Source: GCA-003244245 sp050699955 (lineage in GTDB: Bacteria; Actinomycetota; Actinomycetes; Mycobacteriales; Pseudonocardiaceae). From it: a stretch of DNA of 64,000 bases. The stretch lies in contig JBOHGD010000011.1 of NCBI GenBank assembly GCA_050699955.1, positions 45,334 to 109,333 on the forward strand, written 5' to 3'. Made by a program: the position numbers and the translations under genes. The notes under the pieces were generated by a model. The model saw only the letters and a program-made list of their open reading frames with translations. It made no database searches and was not told the DNA's origin. Within the stretch, counting starts at the first letter, position 1; each line of letters opens with the position of its first letter. This document shows, piece by piece, positions 24,337-32,116 of the stretch.

Positions 24337-25533
24337 ATGGACCCGGTACGCAACCCGTTCGCCCCCGGTGCGGGTCAGCGACCTCCCGAGCTGGCCGGGC
24401 GGGACCGCGAGGTGGCGGCATTCGAGGTGGTGCTGGAGCGGGTAGCCCGCCACCGTCCGGAGCGTTCGCTGGTGCTGACCGGCCTGCGCGGGGTGGGCAA
24501 GACCGTGCTGCTCGGCGAGCTGCGGTCGATGGCGATGCGCCGGGGCTGGGGCGCGGGCAAGGTGGAGGCCCGGCCCGAGGGCGGGCTGCGCAGACCGCTG
24601 TCCGCGGCGCTGCACCGGGCGATCCGCGACCTTGCACTGCGGCATCGGGCCCCGGACCGGGTCGAGGAGGTGCTGGGAGTGCTCAAGGCCTTCGCCCTGC
24701 GCGCCGCCCCGGCCGACGCCAAACTCCGGGAGCGCTGGCAGCCGGGCATCGACGCGCCTGCCGCGCGGGGCCGGGCCGACTCCGGGGACATCGAGATCGA
24801 CCTGGTCGAACTGTTCACTGAGGTCGCCGAACTGGCCGGCGACGTGGGCACCGGGGTGGCCCTGCTGATCGACGAGATGCAGGATGTGGCACCCGACGAT
24901 GTCTCGGCACTGTGTGCCGCGTGTCACGAGATGTCCCAGTCGGGGGCGCCGCTGGTGGTGGTCGGCGCGGGACTGCCGCATCTGCCCGCCGTGCTGAGCG
25001 CGTCCAAGTCCTACTCCGAGCGGTTGTTCCGCTATGTGCGGATCGATCGGCTGGACCGCGGCGATGCGGATCGCGCGGTGGTCGCACCGGTTGAGCGGGA
25101 GCACGCCGGAGTCACTCCGGAGGCGCTACGCGTCCTGTTCGAGACCTCGGGTGGCTATCCCTATTTCGTGCAGGCCTACGGCAAGGCTGCCTGGGACGCT
25201 GCCCCGGCCTCGCCGATCGGGATCACCGACGTCCAGGTAGCCGCGCCCGAGGCCGAGGCCGAACTCGCCGTCGGGTTCTTCGGATCCCGATTCGAACGGG
25301 CCACCCCCGCGGAGCGGGAGTACCTGCAGTCGATGGCCGAGCTCGCCGGTGGCCGGGACGAGCCGGTCAGCACCGCGCAGGTGGCGGAAGACCTCGGCCG
25401 CCGGCCCTCGTCGTTGTCCCCGGCCAGGGACAGCCTGCTCAAGAAGGGGCTTGTCTACTCCGGGGAACGTGGGCAGATCGCCTTCACGGTGCCGCACTTC
25501 GGTCGGTTCCTGCTCGGACGACCGGCCGGCTGA
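24337..25533 (+). CDS. AAA-family ATP-binding protein (ORC/Cdc6-like layout)
   Basis: 398-aa P-loop ATPase: Walker A TGLRGVGKTVLL (about 46-57), Walker B ALLIDEMQDV (about 177), sensor-1-like VVVGAGLPHLP, and a C-terminal winged-helix-like region (VSTAQVAEDLGRRPSSLSPARDSLLKKGLV, in two parts). The layout matches the actinobacterial ATP-binding-protein family related to STAND/ORC ATPases, with RERE-like DREVAAFEVVLE before the P-loop. Function unknown. It stands alone, convergent with nothing, before a strong hairpin. Confidence 0.8.
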   Translation: MDPVRNPFAPGAGQRPPELAGRDREVAAFEVVLERVARHRPERSLVLTGLRGVGKTVLLGELRSMAMRRGWGAGKVEARPEGGLRRPLSAALHRAIRDLALRHRAPDRVEEVLGVLKAFALRAAPADAKLRERWQPGIDAPAARGRADSGDIEIDLVELFTEVAELAGDVGTGVALLIDEMQDVAPDDVSALCAACHEMSQSGAPLVVVGAGLPHLPAVLSASKSYSERLFRYVRIDRLDRGDADRAVVAPVEREHAGVTPEALRVLFETSGGYPYFVQAYGKAAWDAAPASPIGITDVQVAAPEAEAELAVGFFGSRFERATPAEREYLQSMAELAGGRDEPVSTAQVAEDLGRRPSSLSPARDSLLKKGLVYSGERGQIAFTVPHFGRFLLGRPAG

Positions 25534-25625
25534 TCGGACTGGTCCCCGATGTATTAGGCCGAACGAGTGAAGCTGGAGAGGTCAGCGTGGTTCTGTAACG
25601 GACTCAGGACGCTCAGCGATGACAT

Positions 25626-25680
25626 GGACAGCCCCGCGGCGCTGTCGGACCCCCGACCTGACAGCGCCGCGGGGCTATCC
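25626..25680. terminator. Strong hairpin, 17-bp perfect arms
   Basis: AGCCCCGCGGCGCTGTC (25630-25646) is perfectly inverted at 25660-25676, with a 13-base loop. One mismatch outward the pairing resumes as GGA/TCC. No U tract follows, as often for actinobacterial terminators. It lies 97 bp after the ATPase gene. Confidence 0.6.
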
Positions 25681-25772
25681 ATGACCAGGGTTTTTCCCTG
25701 ACCCACGGTGGAGAGTCGCCACGCAGTCGCGAACTGTCGCGATGCCCGGCGATCCGCGGTGACGGTGGCACG

Positions 25773-25778
25773 TACCCT
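25773..25778 (+). promoter_or_regulatory. -10 element TACCCT
   Basis: TACCCT six bases before the GTG at 25785 of the GroES-like gene; no ribosome-binding site precedes that GTG, so a leaderless start is likely. Confidence 0.5.
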
Positions 25779-25784
25779 TTCGCC

Positions 25785-26105
25785 GTGTCCGAAAGCAAGC
25801 TCGAGATCCAGATGCTGCACGACCGTGTGATGGTGCGTGCGGTGGGCGAGGAGGGCGAGCGTCGGAGCAGTGGTGGAATCGTCATCCCGGCGACCGCGCA
25901 GGTCGCCAAGCGGCTGTCGTGGGGAGAGGTGTTCGGAGTCGGGAATCACGTCCGCACCGTCCAGGTGGGTGACCAGGTGCTGTTCAACCCCGATGACCAG
26001 TTCGAAGTCGAGGTACGTGGGCGCACCTACCTGGTGATGCGGGAACGGGACCTGCAAGCCGTGGCCAGTGAGCGCCCCGAGCATGGAACAGGCCTTTACC
26101 TGTGA
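25785..26105 (+). CDS. GroES-like co-chaperonin family protein
   Basis: 106-aa Cpn10-fold protein: IQMLHDRVMVRAVGEEGERRSSGGIVIPATAQ followed by WGEVFGVGNHVRTVQVGDQVLFNPD (quoted in parts), the canonical Cpn10 barrel and mobile-loop layout. The mobile loop reads SSGGIVIPA, like GroES. No groEL is adjacent, so this is a solitary paralogue rather than the main groES. Its stop overlaps a GTG of the VanW gene (GTGA), an odd partnership. Confidence 0.8.
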   Translation: MSESKLEIQMLHDRVMVRAVGEEGERRSSGGIVIPATAQVAKRLSWGEVFGVGNHVRTVQVGDQVLFNPDDQFEVEVRGRTYLVMRERDLQAVASERPEHGTGLYL

Positions 26106-28423
26106 CGTCCTCAGACGGGACAGACGGCGCCAGGAGGGCTGGCCCGGTTGACGAGAAGGGGGATGCGGTGCCCGACAAGCCCGCACAGGACGAACCAAGG
26201 AGCTGGTTCGAGGAGCCCTCTCGGGCTGACCACAGTGCAGGTAGCGGCGACGAGCCGGCCGACGGCGAGGAGCCCCACGCCGCCGCTGCCGACGTTGCGC
26301 GCTCCGGGACTGTTTCCTCCTATTCCGCTGCGCGGGAAGAGGCGTCACGAACGGCCATCGCCGAGGCCACGACCACGCCGGTGATCCCTGCCGTGCCCGC
26401 CTATCCGGGACCGGGCGATCCGCCCGAGGCGGACTCGGAGACCACCGCCGAGATCCCGCGGATCCGCGAGACGATTACCGGTTGGCCCACCGCCGGAGCG
26501 ACGCAGCCGAGATTGCCACAGCCACAGCCAGAGTCACGGCCAGAGCCACAGCCAGAGCCACGGCCAGAGTCACGGCCAGAGCCACGGCCAGAGCCACGGC
26601 CAGAGCCACGGCCAGAGTCACGGCCAGAGTCACGGCCAGAGTCACGGCCAGAGCCGGACGACTGGCTCTTTGGGGACCCGCCGAGCCCCCCGGATCCCGG
26701 GAACCACAGAGCAGCTGGAGATCCTGGGAACCCCGCGCGGTCGCTGCGCCGTGGCGCGATCGTCGCGGCCGGCCTGCTCGGGCTGCTTGTGTTGGTCTAC
26801 GGGCTCGATGTGGCGCTGTCCCGCGGTGAGGTGCCACGTGGAGTCACCGTTGCCGGCATCCAAGTCGGCGGGCTGGATCGGTCGGCTGCCGAACAGCGGC
26901 TGCGGGAGCAGCTCGAGCCGCGGCTGATCCATCCGATCGCGCTGCAGGCCGGCGATGTCGACACCACCCTCGATCCCAAGCAGGCCGGCCTCACGCTGGA
27001 TTGGCCCGCCACCCTCGACCAGGCGGGGACGCAGCCGCTCAACCCGTGGACCCGGTTCGTCTCGCTGTTCACGACTCGCGAAGTGGGCGTGGTCACCGGC
27101 GGCGACCGGCAGGCGCTCACCGCGGCCCTCGTGGGGTTGCGCCCGAAGATCGACCACGAGCCCACTGAGGGCACGATCCGCTTTCAGGGCGCCACGCCTA
27201 TTCCGGTCGATCCGGTGTCCGGCCAGCGGTTGGACGTGCCGGTGGCTACTGAGGTGGTGCTCGCCGATTGGGTTCGCGGCGGTGTGGTGCGGTTACCGGT
27301 CGCGACGCTGCCGGTGAACACCACTCATGACGGGATCCAGGCCACCTTGCACAACCTTGTCGAGCCTGCGGTCTCCGGCCCGGTCACGGTCGCCGGCGAG
27401 GGTGCCGGGGCGGTGCTCACCCCGCAGGTCATCGCGAGAGCGCTGCGTTTCGCCCCGGATGACCATGGCGGCCTGACCGTCACCGTCGACAATGCCACGG
27501 TGATCAGTGCGCTGGGTCCGCAGCTTGCCAAGACCGAGCAACCCGGCAGGGACGCCACGATCGAGATCCAGGGCGGGCAGCCGGTGGTGCAGCCCTCCGT
27601 CGTAGGCCGCAGCATCGACTGGGACAAGAGCCTGCAGCCGCTGCCCGATGTGTTGCACACGGCCGGCGCCCAACGCACGCTGCCTGCCCTCTATGTCGCC
27701 AAGCCCGCGAAGCTCACCACTGACCAGGCGAACCAACTCGGGATCACCACCGTGATCAGTACCTTCACCACCGGGGGGTTCGCCAAGGACTCCGGGGAGA
27801 ACATCCGACGAGTCGCTGAGCAGGTCAACGGCGCGATCGTGCGACCAGGGCAGACGTTCAGCCTCAACGGCTACACCGGCCCGCGCACGGCCGCCACCGG
27901 GTACGTGGATGCCGGCATCATCGACCACGGCCGTCCCGAACGGGGCATCGGCGGCGGCATCTCCCAGTTCTCCACGACGCTCTACAACGCCTCGTACTTC
28001 GCCGGTATGACGAACGTCGAGCACAAGGAGCACAGCTTTTACATCAGCCGCTATCCGGTCGGCCGCGAGGCCACCGTCTTCGAGGGCTCGATCGACCTCA
28101 AGTTCCGTAACGACTCGCCGACCGGCGTCCTCATCCAGACCGCGTGGACACCGTCCTCGATCACCGTGACGCTCTGGGGCACCAAGCACGTCAATGTCGA
28201 GTCGATCACCGGACCGCGCACCGACTTCACCGACCCGACCACCGAGACGGTCAACGACCAGCCCTGTAGCCCCACCCACGGGGAGAAGGGCTTCACCGTG
28301 ACCGACACCCGGGTGATCCGCGATGCCAACTCCAACGCGGAGCTCAGCCGGGAGACCCGCACGGTGGTCTACGAACCCGAACCCAAGGTCATCTGCGCCG
28401 CTCCGCCGCCACCGCACACCTGA
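26102..28423 (+). CDS. VanW family protein with peptidoglycan-binding-like domains
   Basis: 773-aa protein. Residues 1-215 are acidic, proline-rich and include 11 tandem PE[PS]R-type units. A membrane span lies at about 220-240 (IVAAGLLGLLVLVYGLDVAL). The extracellular part has two PG_binding_4-like domains (TVAGIQVGGLDRSAAEQRL, and a second copy) and a C-terminal VanW domain (NIRRVAEQVNGAIVRPGQTFSLN, GGGISQFSTTLYNASYFAG). VanW proteins are cell-envelope proteins of unclear function. GTG 26102 overlaps the upstream stop; GTG 26168 behind AAGGGGG is a plausible alternative. Confidence 0.88.
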   Translation: MTSSDGTDGARRAGPVDEKGDAVPDKPAQDEPRSWFEEPSRADHSAGSGDEPADGEEPHAAAADVARSGTVSSYSAAREEASRTAIAEATTTPVIPAVPAYPGPGDPPEADSETTAEIPRIRETITGWPTAGATQPRLPQPQPESRPEPQPEPRPESRPEPRPEPRPEPRPESRPESRPESRPEPDDWLFGDPPSPPDPGNHRAAGDPGNPARSLRRGAIVAAGLLGLLVLVYGLDVALSRGEVPRGVTVAGIQVGGLDRSAAEQRLREQLEPRLIHPIALQAGDVDTTLDPKQAGLTLDWPATLDQAGTQPLNPWTRFVSLFTTREVGVVTGGDRQALTAALVGLRPKIDHEPTEGTIRFQGATPIPVDPVSGQRLDVPVATEVVLADWVRGGVVRLPVATLPVNTTHDGIQATLHNLVEPAVSGPVTVAGEGAGAVLTPQVIARALRFAPDDHGGLTVTVDNATVISALGPQLAKTEQPGRDATIEIQGGQPVVQPSVVGRSIDWDKSLQPLPDVLHTAGAQRTLPALYVAKPAKLTTDQANQLGITTVISTFTTGGFAKDSGENIRRVAEQVNGAIVRPGQTFSLNGYTGPRTAATGYVDAGIIDHGRPERGIGGGISQFSTTLYNASYFAGMTNVEHKEHSFYISRYPVGREATVFEGSIDLKFRNDSPTGVLIQTAWTPSSITVTLWGTKHVNVESITGPRTDFTDPTTETVNDQPCSPTHGEKGFTVTDTRVIRDANSNAELSRETRTVVYEPEPKVICAAPPPPHT
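26521..26652 (+). repeat. Eleven 12-bp tandem repeats in VanW gene
   Basis: Eleven consecutive 12-bp units of GYCACRGCCAGA encode alternating Pro-Glu-Pro/Ser-Arg/Gln residues in the cytoplasmic segment. Units differ only at two positions (C/T and G/A), which points to recent slippage-driven expansion. Twelve-base units keep frame when copy number changes. Confidence 0.9.
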
Positions 28424-28428
28424 CCATG

Positions 28429-28468
28429 CCGTGAGTGGCGATGCGAGCTATAGCATCGCCACTCACGG
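28429..28468. terminator. Palindromic repeat copy 1; bidirectional terminator-like hairpin
   Basis: CCGTGAGTGGCGATGC (28429-28444), loop GAGCTATA, then the perfect inverse (28453-28468). It sits between the convergent VanW and fadE5 stops, a classic place for a bidirectional terminator. Same core as the elements at 49225 and 60763. Confidence 0.75.
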
Positions 28469-28479
28469 GGCGCAGCCAG

Positions 28480-30315
28480 TCAGAAGGCTGCTTCGGGGAC
28501 GTCCATCAGCGAGTTGTCGGTCGCTTCGACGATCGCCCGACGGGCGGTGAGCTCAGGCAGGATGTTGCGAGCGAAGAAGGAGGCGGCCGCGATCTTGCCC
28601 TCGTAGAAGGCCTGGTCCTTCTCGGTCACCTCGGCACCCAGGGCAGCCAGCGCCACCTCGGCCTGGCGTAGCAGCAGCCAGCCGATCACGACGTCACCGG
28701 TGCTCATCAGCAGGCGCACGGTTTGCTGCGCGACCTTGTAGGTGTTGCGCGGGTCCTCCTGCGCCGAGGTCAGGAACCCGACCATGGCCCCGAGCATCGC
28801 TTGCAGATCGCCCAGGGCGGTCGTCAGCAGCGCCCGCTCCTCCTTGAGTCTGCCGTTACCGCCCGCGGCGTCCAGGAACTTCTGGATCTCTCCGTTGAGG
28901 TGCCCGAGCGCCCGGCCCTTGTCCCGGACGATCTTGCGGAAGAAGAAGTCCTGGGACTGGATGGCGGTGGTGCCCTCGTAGAGACTGTCGATCTTGGCGT
29001 CCCGGATGTACTGCTCGATGGGGTAGTCCTGTAGGAAGCCGGAGCCGCCCAAGGTCTGCAGCGAGAGTGTGAGCATCTCGTAGGCTCGCTCCGAGCCGAC
29101 GCCCTTGACGATGGGCAGTAGCAGGTCGTTGACCCGCTCGGCCAGTGCGGCGTCGTCCCCGCCGAGGGCAACCGCGTCCTGGTAGGTCGCGGTGTAGAGG
29201 TACAGCGCCCGCAGCCCTTCCGCGTAGGCCTTCTGCAGCATGAGCATCCGGCGCACGTCGGGGTGGTGGGTGATCGTCACCCGAGGGGCGCTCTTGTCGA
29301 GCATCTGCGTGATGTCGGCGCCCTGCACGCGCTCCTTGGCGTACGCCAGTGCGTTGAGGTAGCCGGTGGACAGCGTCGCGATGGCCTTCGTGCCGACCAT
29401 CATCCGGGCGTACTCGATCACCTGGAACATCTGCGCGATGCCGTCGTGCACATCGCCCAACAGCCAGCCGACGGCGGGCGTTCCGTGCGCGCCGAAGGTG
29501 AGTTCGCAGGTCGTGGAGACCCTGATGCCCATCTTGTGCTCGACGCCGGTCACGAACGCTCCGTTGCGTTCGCCGAGCTCACCGGTGTCCGGGTCGAAGC
29601 GGTACTTCGGAACCAGGAACAGCGACAGGCCCTTGGTGCCCGGGGATGCGTTGATTCCAGGCCCTTCGGGCCGGGCCAGCACCATGTGCATGATGTTCTC
29701 GGTCAGGTCGTGCTCGGCCGAGGTGATGAACCTCTTCACGCCCTCGATGTGCCACGATCCGTCGGGCTGTGCCACGGCCTTGGTCCGCCCGGCGCCCACA
29801 TCGGACCCGGCGTCGGGCTCGGTGAGCACCATCGTCGCGCCCCAGCCTCGGTCAATCATGAACTGAGCCCACCGCTGCTGCTGGGCAGTGCCGTTGTTGT
29901 CCATGACCCGGGCCATACTCGGGCCGGCCATGTACATGAACGCCGGCGGGTTGGCGCCCAGTAGCAGCTCCGAGGCGGCCCAGCGCAGCGTGGCGGGCGC
30001 GCCGTAGCCGCCCAGCTCGGCCGGCAGGTCCAGCCGGTACCACTCGCCGTCCCACAGTGCCCGGAAGGATTTCTTGAACACCGCGGGGAGCTCGACGCTG
30101 TGCGCGTCGGGGTCGAACATCGGTGGGTGGCGATCGGACTCGGCGAAGGACTCCGACAGCGGGCCACGGGCCAGCCGGTCGACCTCACCGAGCACGTCCA
30201 GCGCGGTCTCGTGGTCCATGTCGGCGAACGGGCCGACGCCCATCTGCTCCTGCACTCTGAACACCTCGAAGAGGTTGAACTCCAGATCGCGGAGGTTGCT
30301 CTTGTAGTGACCCAT
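28480..30315 (-). CDS. fadE5: Acyl-CoA dehydrogenase, FadE5 type
   Basis: 611-aa acyl-CoA dehydrogenase. The start MGHYKSNLRDLEFNLFEVF, the internal ATMVLTEPDAGSDVGAGRTK, VEHKMGIRVSTTCELTFG and GGSGFLQDYPIEQYIRDAKI, and the end DNSLMDVPEAAF all match M. tuberculosis FadE5 as I remember it. The enzyme oxidises saturated acyl-CoAs of broad chain length and passes electrons to ETF. The ATG at 30315 follows GGAGCGAGGAT. The electron path probably continues through ETF to the Rv0338c-like reductase at 33.7-35.9 kb. A palindrome at 30391 may be its operator. Confidence 0.92.
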   Translation of the reverse strand: MGHYKSNLRDLEFNLFEVFRVQEQMGVGPFADMDHETALDVLGEVDRLARGPLSESFAESDRHPPMFDPDAHSVELPAVFKKSFRALWDGEWYRLDLPAELGGYGAPATLRWAASELLLGANPPAFMYMAGPSMARVMDNNGTAQQQRWAQFMIDRGWGATMVLTEPDAGSDVGAGRTKAVAQPDGSWHIEGVKRFITSAEHDLTENIMHMVLARPEGPGINASPGTKGLSLFLVPKYRFDPDTGELGERNGAFVTGVEHKMGIRVSTTCELTFGAHGTPAVGWLLGDVHDGIAQMFQVIEYARMMVGTKAIATLSTGYLNALAYAKERVQGADITQMLDKSAPRVTITHHPDVRRMLMLQKAYAEGLRALYLYTATYQDAVALGGDDAALAERVNDLLLPIVKGVGSERAYEMLTLSLQTLGGSGFLQDYPIEQYIRDAKIDSLYEGTTAIQSQDFFFRKIVRDKGRALGHLNGEIQKFLDAAGGNGRLKEERALLTTALGDLQAMLGAMVGFLTSAQEDPRNTYKVAQQTVRLLMSTGDVVIGWLLLRQAEVALAALGAEVTEKDQAFYEGKIAAASFFARNILPELTARRAIVEATDNSLMDVPEAAF

Positions 30316-30390
30316 ATCCTCGCTCCGAAGAAGTCGTACCCCTGTGTTGATCTTGTTGGGCCGCCCCTACTCAGCGGTAACAACAGTTTA

Positions 30391-30404
30391 TTACTGGCGA
30401 GTAA
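30391..30404. promoter_or_regulatory. TTACTGGCGAGTAA operator-like palindrome
   Basis: TTACT-N4-AGTAA, centred 83 bp upstream of fadE5 in the gap shared with the divergent CBS gene. Size and symmetry fit a TetR-family operator; similar TTACTnnCnAGTAA sites precede actinobacterial fatty-acid genes as I recall. Confidence 0.5.
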
Positions 30405-30513
30405 CCCACTGCAAGGTGACGTACGTAGCCACCCCTGCTTAGAGGTGTGCTCAGGCCTCGGACGGGCGGTAACGTTGCTCACATTCCCGGCCGGGGGCCT
30501 GGAGGGTGTCGAA

Positions 30514-30942
30514 ATGCGGATCGTGGATGTGCTGCGTCGGAAGGGCACCGAGGTGTACACGGTGCACCCCTCGACGTCGGTGACGTACCTGCTGACCATG
30601 CTCGCCGCGCACAACGTCGGCGCCCTGGTCGTGGTGGAGGAGCGGACGGTGTGCGGCATCGTGTCCGAGCGTGACGTGGTGCGCCGGATGTGTGAGCGCG
30701 GGCGGTTGCTGCTGGACTGCTCGACGGCGGAGATCATGACGGCGGCGGTGGTCAGCTGCACGCCCGAGGACTCGGTGGACGACGTGATGCGGCTGATGAC
30801 CGAGCACCGCTTCCGGCACGTGCCGGTCCTGGTGAATGGCCGGCTCGCCGGCGTCGTGTCGATCGGCGACATGGTGTCTGCCCGGATCGGCGAATTGGAG
30901 CAGGAACGCGAACAGTTGGCGACCTACATCGCCCACGGCTGA
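30514..30942 (+). CDS. Tandem CBS domain protein
   Basis: 142-aa protein made of a CBS pair (about 1-58 and 70-130): VHPSTSVTYLLTMLAAHNVGALVVVE, GIVSERDVVRRM, and TPEDSVDDVMRLMTEHRFRHVPVL, GVVSIGDMV. CBS pairs bind adenine nucleotides or SAM and act as sensors. No catalytic domain is attached. The ATG at 30514 follows GGAGGG with 8-base spacing; the frame is open upstream but not CBS-like. It is divergent from fadE5. Confidence 0.88.
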   Translation: MRIVDVLRRKGTEVYTVHPSTSVTYLLTMLAAHNVGALVVVEERTVCGIVSERDVVRRMCERGRLLLDCSTAEIMTAAVVSCTPEDSVDDVMRLMTEHRFRHVPVLVNGRLAGVVSIGDMVSARIGELEQEREQLATYIAHG

Positions 30943-31025
30943 CCCGTGCGGGTGGCCTACGTGCACTGATCTCGGTCAGCTAATAGCACGAGAATGGCAC
31001 GAAAGGTGCTGACCCCGCTCACGTG

Positions 31026-31068
31026 AAAGGCCCAGATCTACGGAGGATACTGTTTGACCTGGGCCTTT
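31026..31068 (-). terminator. Hairpin downstream of tRNA-Gly
   Basis: AAAGGCCCAG (31026-31035) pairs with CTGGGCCTTT (31059-31068) across a 23-base loop. On the minus strand it lies just past the tRNA 3' end and finishes in TTTC, so it could terminate the tRNA transcript. Confidence 0.5.
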
Positions 31069-31074
31069 GTGGTG

Positions 31075-31148
31075 TGGAGCGGGTGACGGGAATCGGACCC
31101 GCGTCTAGAGCTTGGGAAGCTCTCATTCTACCATTGAACTACACCCGC
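31075..31148 (-). tRNA. tRNA-Gly (TCC), CCA encoded
   Basis: The minus strand folds into a clean cloverleaf: acceptor GCGGGTG/CACCCGC, D arm with AGTTCAATGGTAGA, anticodon loop CTTCCCA (anticodon TCC) in the stem GAGAG/CTCTA region, T arm around GGTCCGATTCC, discriminator T followed by an encoded CCA. 74 nt including CCA. Confidence 0.95.
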
Positions 31149-31217
31149 AACGGGCCAGAGCTTAACACGAGCAACGCCCGCTACCCGTGGCGGTCACTCG
31201 ATATCAGGACACGCCGC

Positions 31218-31223
31218 TAGGGT
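31218..31223 (+). promoter_or_regulatory. -10 element TAGGGT for dcd
   Basis: TAGGGT six bases before the GTG at 31230; no Shine-Dalgarno. Leaderless dcd transcript likely. Confidence 0.5.
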
Positions 31224-31229
31224 GGCGCC

Positions 31230-31811
31230 GTGCTGCTGTCCGACCGTGACCTGCGCGCCGAGATCGACGGTGGGCGTCTGGGCGTCGAGCCGTTCGACGA
31301 GAAGATGCTCCAGCCGTCGAGTATCGATGTGCGCCTGGACCGCTTCTTCCGGGTCTTCGTCAACACCAGGTACACCCACATCGACCCGTCGCTGCGGCAG
31401 GACGAGCTGACCTCGCTGGTGGAACCGGAGGGCGAAGAGCCCTTCGTGCTGCACCCCGGCGAGTTCGTGCTCGGCTCGACGTTCGAGCAGGTCACGTTGC
31501 CCGATGTGCTGGCCGGGCGGCTGGAAGGAAAGTCCAGCCTGGGCCGTCTCGGACTGCTCACGCACTCCACCGCGGGTTTCATCGACCCCGGTTTCACCGG
31601 CCACATCACGCTGGAATTGTCCAATGTGGCCAACCTGCCGATCACCCTGTGGCCGGGAATGAAGATCGGGCAGCTCTGTCTGTTCCGGCTCTCCAGCCCG
31701 GCGGAGCACCCGTACGGCTCGCAGCGGGCGGGGTCGCGATACCAGGGCCAGCGGGGCCCCACCCCGTCCAGGGCCTATCTGAACTTCGACCGCGTCGTCA
31801 CCCGGCGCTGA
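31230..31811 (+). CDS. dcd: dCTP deaminase (probably bifunctional, dUMP-forming)
   Basis: 193-aa trimeric dUTPase-fold enzyme. MLLSDRDLRAEIDGGRL at the start, EGKSSLGRLGLLTHSTAGFIDPGF (in parts: catalytic Ser-Ser/Arg region and the Glu-containing loop), GQLCLFRLSSPAEHPYG and the C-terminal RYQGQRGPTPSRAYLNF. It deaminates dCTP; the M. tuberculosis enzyme, which this resembles closely, also hydrolyses dUTP to dUMP, supplying thymidylate synthesis. The GTG at 31230 is the first codon of the conserved N-terminus. Confidence 0.95.
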   Translation: MLLSDRDLRAEIDGGRLGVEPFDEKMLQPSSIDVRLDRFFRVFVNTRYTHIDPSLRQDELTSLVEPEGEEPFVLHPGEFVLGSTFEQVTLPDVLAGRLEGKSSLGRLGLLTHSTAGFIDPGFTGHITLELSNVANLPITLWPGMKIGQLCLFRLSSPAEHPYGSQRAGSRYQGQRGPTPSRAYLNFDRVVTRR

Positions 31812-31852
31812 CCGATGCTCCCCGCACCTGCTGGGACGAGCCGAGTGATCGC

Positions 31853-32098
31853 TCAGTGAGTGACGGTGCGCAGGAAGTCCCGCCAGGCGGCGGTGGGGAC
31901 GGCGAGGGCGGGGCCGTCGCGGTCCTTGGAGTCACGGACCAGCACGCGGTCCGGGGCGGGGACCTGCCTGCCCAGCCGGGCGGCCACCCGGTCCTCGATC
32001 TCGTCCGCCGGGATGGTGCCCGACTCCCGGATCAGCGCACGGGCGTAGTCGGTGGTCTGCAGCAGCCCGGGCACCCATCGTCGCCTGGAAGTCGTCAA
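31853..32098 (-). pseudogene. HTH regulator remnant: DUF5753 piece fused to DUF397 piece
   Basis: 81 codons. The first part, WVPGLLQTTDYARALIRESG, is the DUF5753 motif from the C-terminal half of Scr1-type XRE regulators. The last part, VLVRDSKDRDGPALAVPTAAW, is the C-terminus of a DUF397 protein. These two genes are normally neighbours, so an internal deletion appears to have fused their ends. There is no HTH and no credible start; probably non-functional. Confidence 0.7.
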
Positions 32099-32116
32099 TG
32101 GTCAGCGCCTTCCCGG

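Noticed and set aside
26521..26652. Possible CRISPR array
   Set aside because: Units are contiguous 12-bp tandem repeats without spacers and lie in a coding frame.
31075..31148. tRNA-Gly as an attachment site for an island
   Set aside because: No integrase, direct repeat of the tRNA 3' end or foreign genes nearby; neighbours are conserved core genes.
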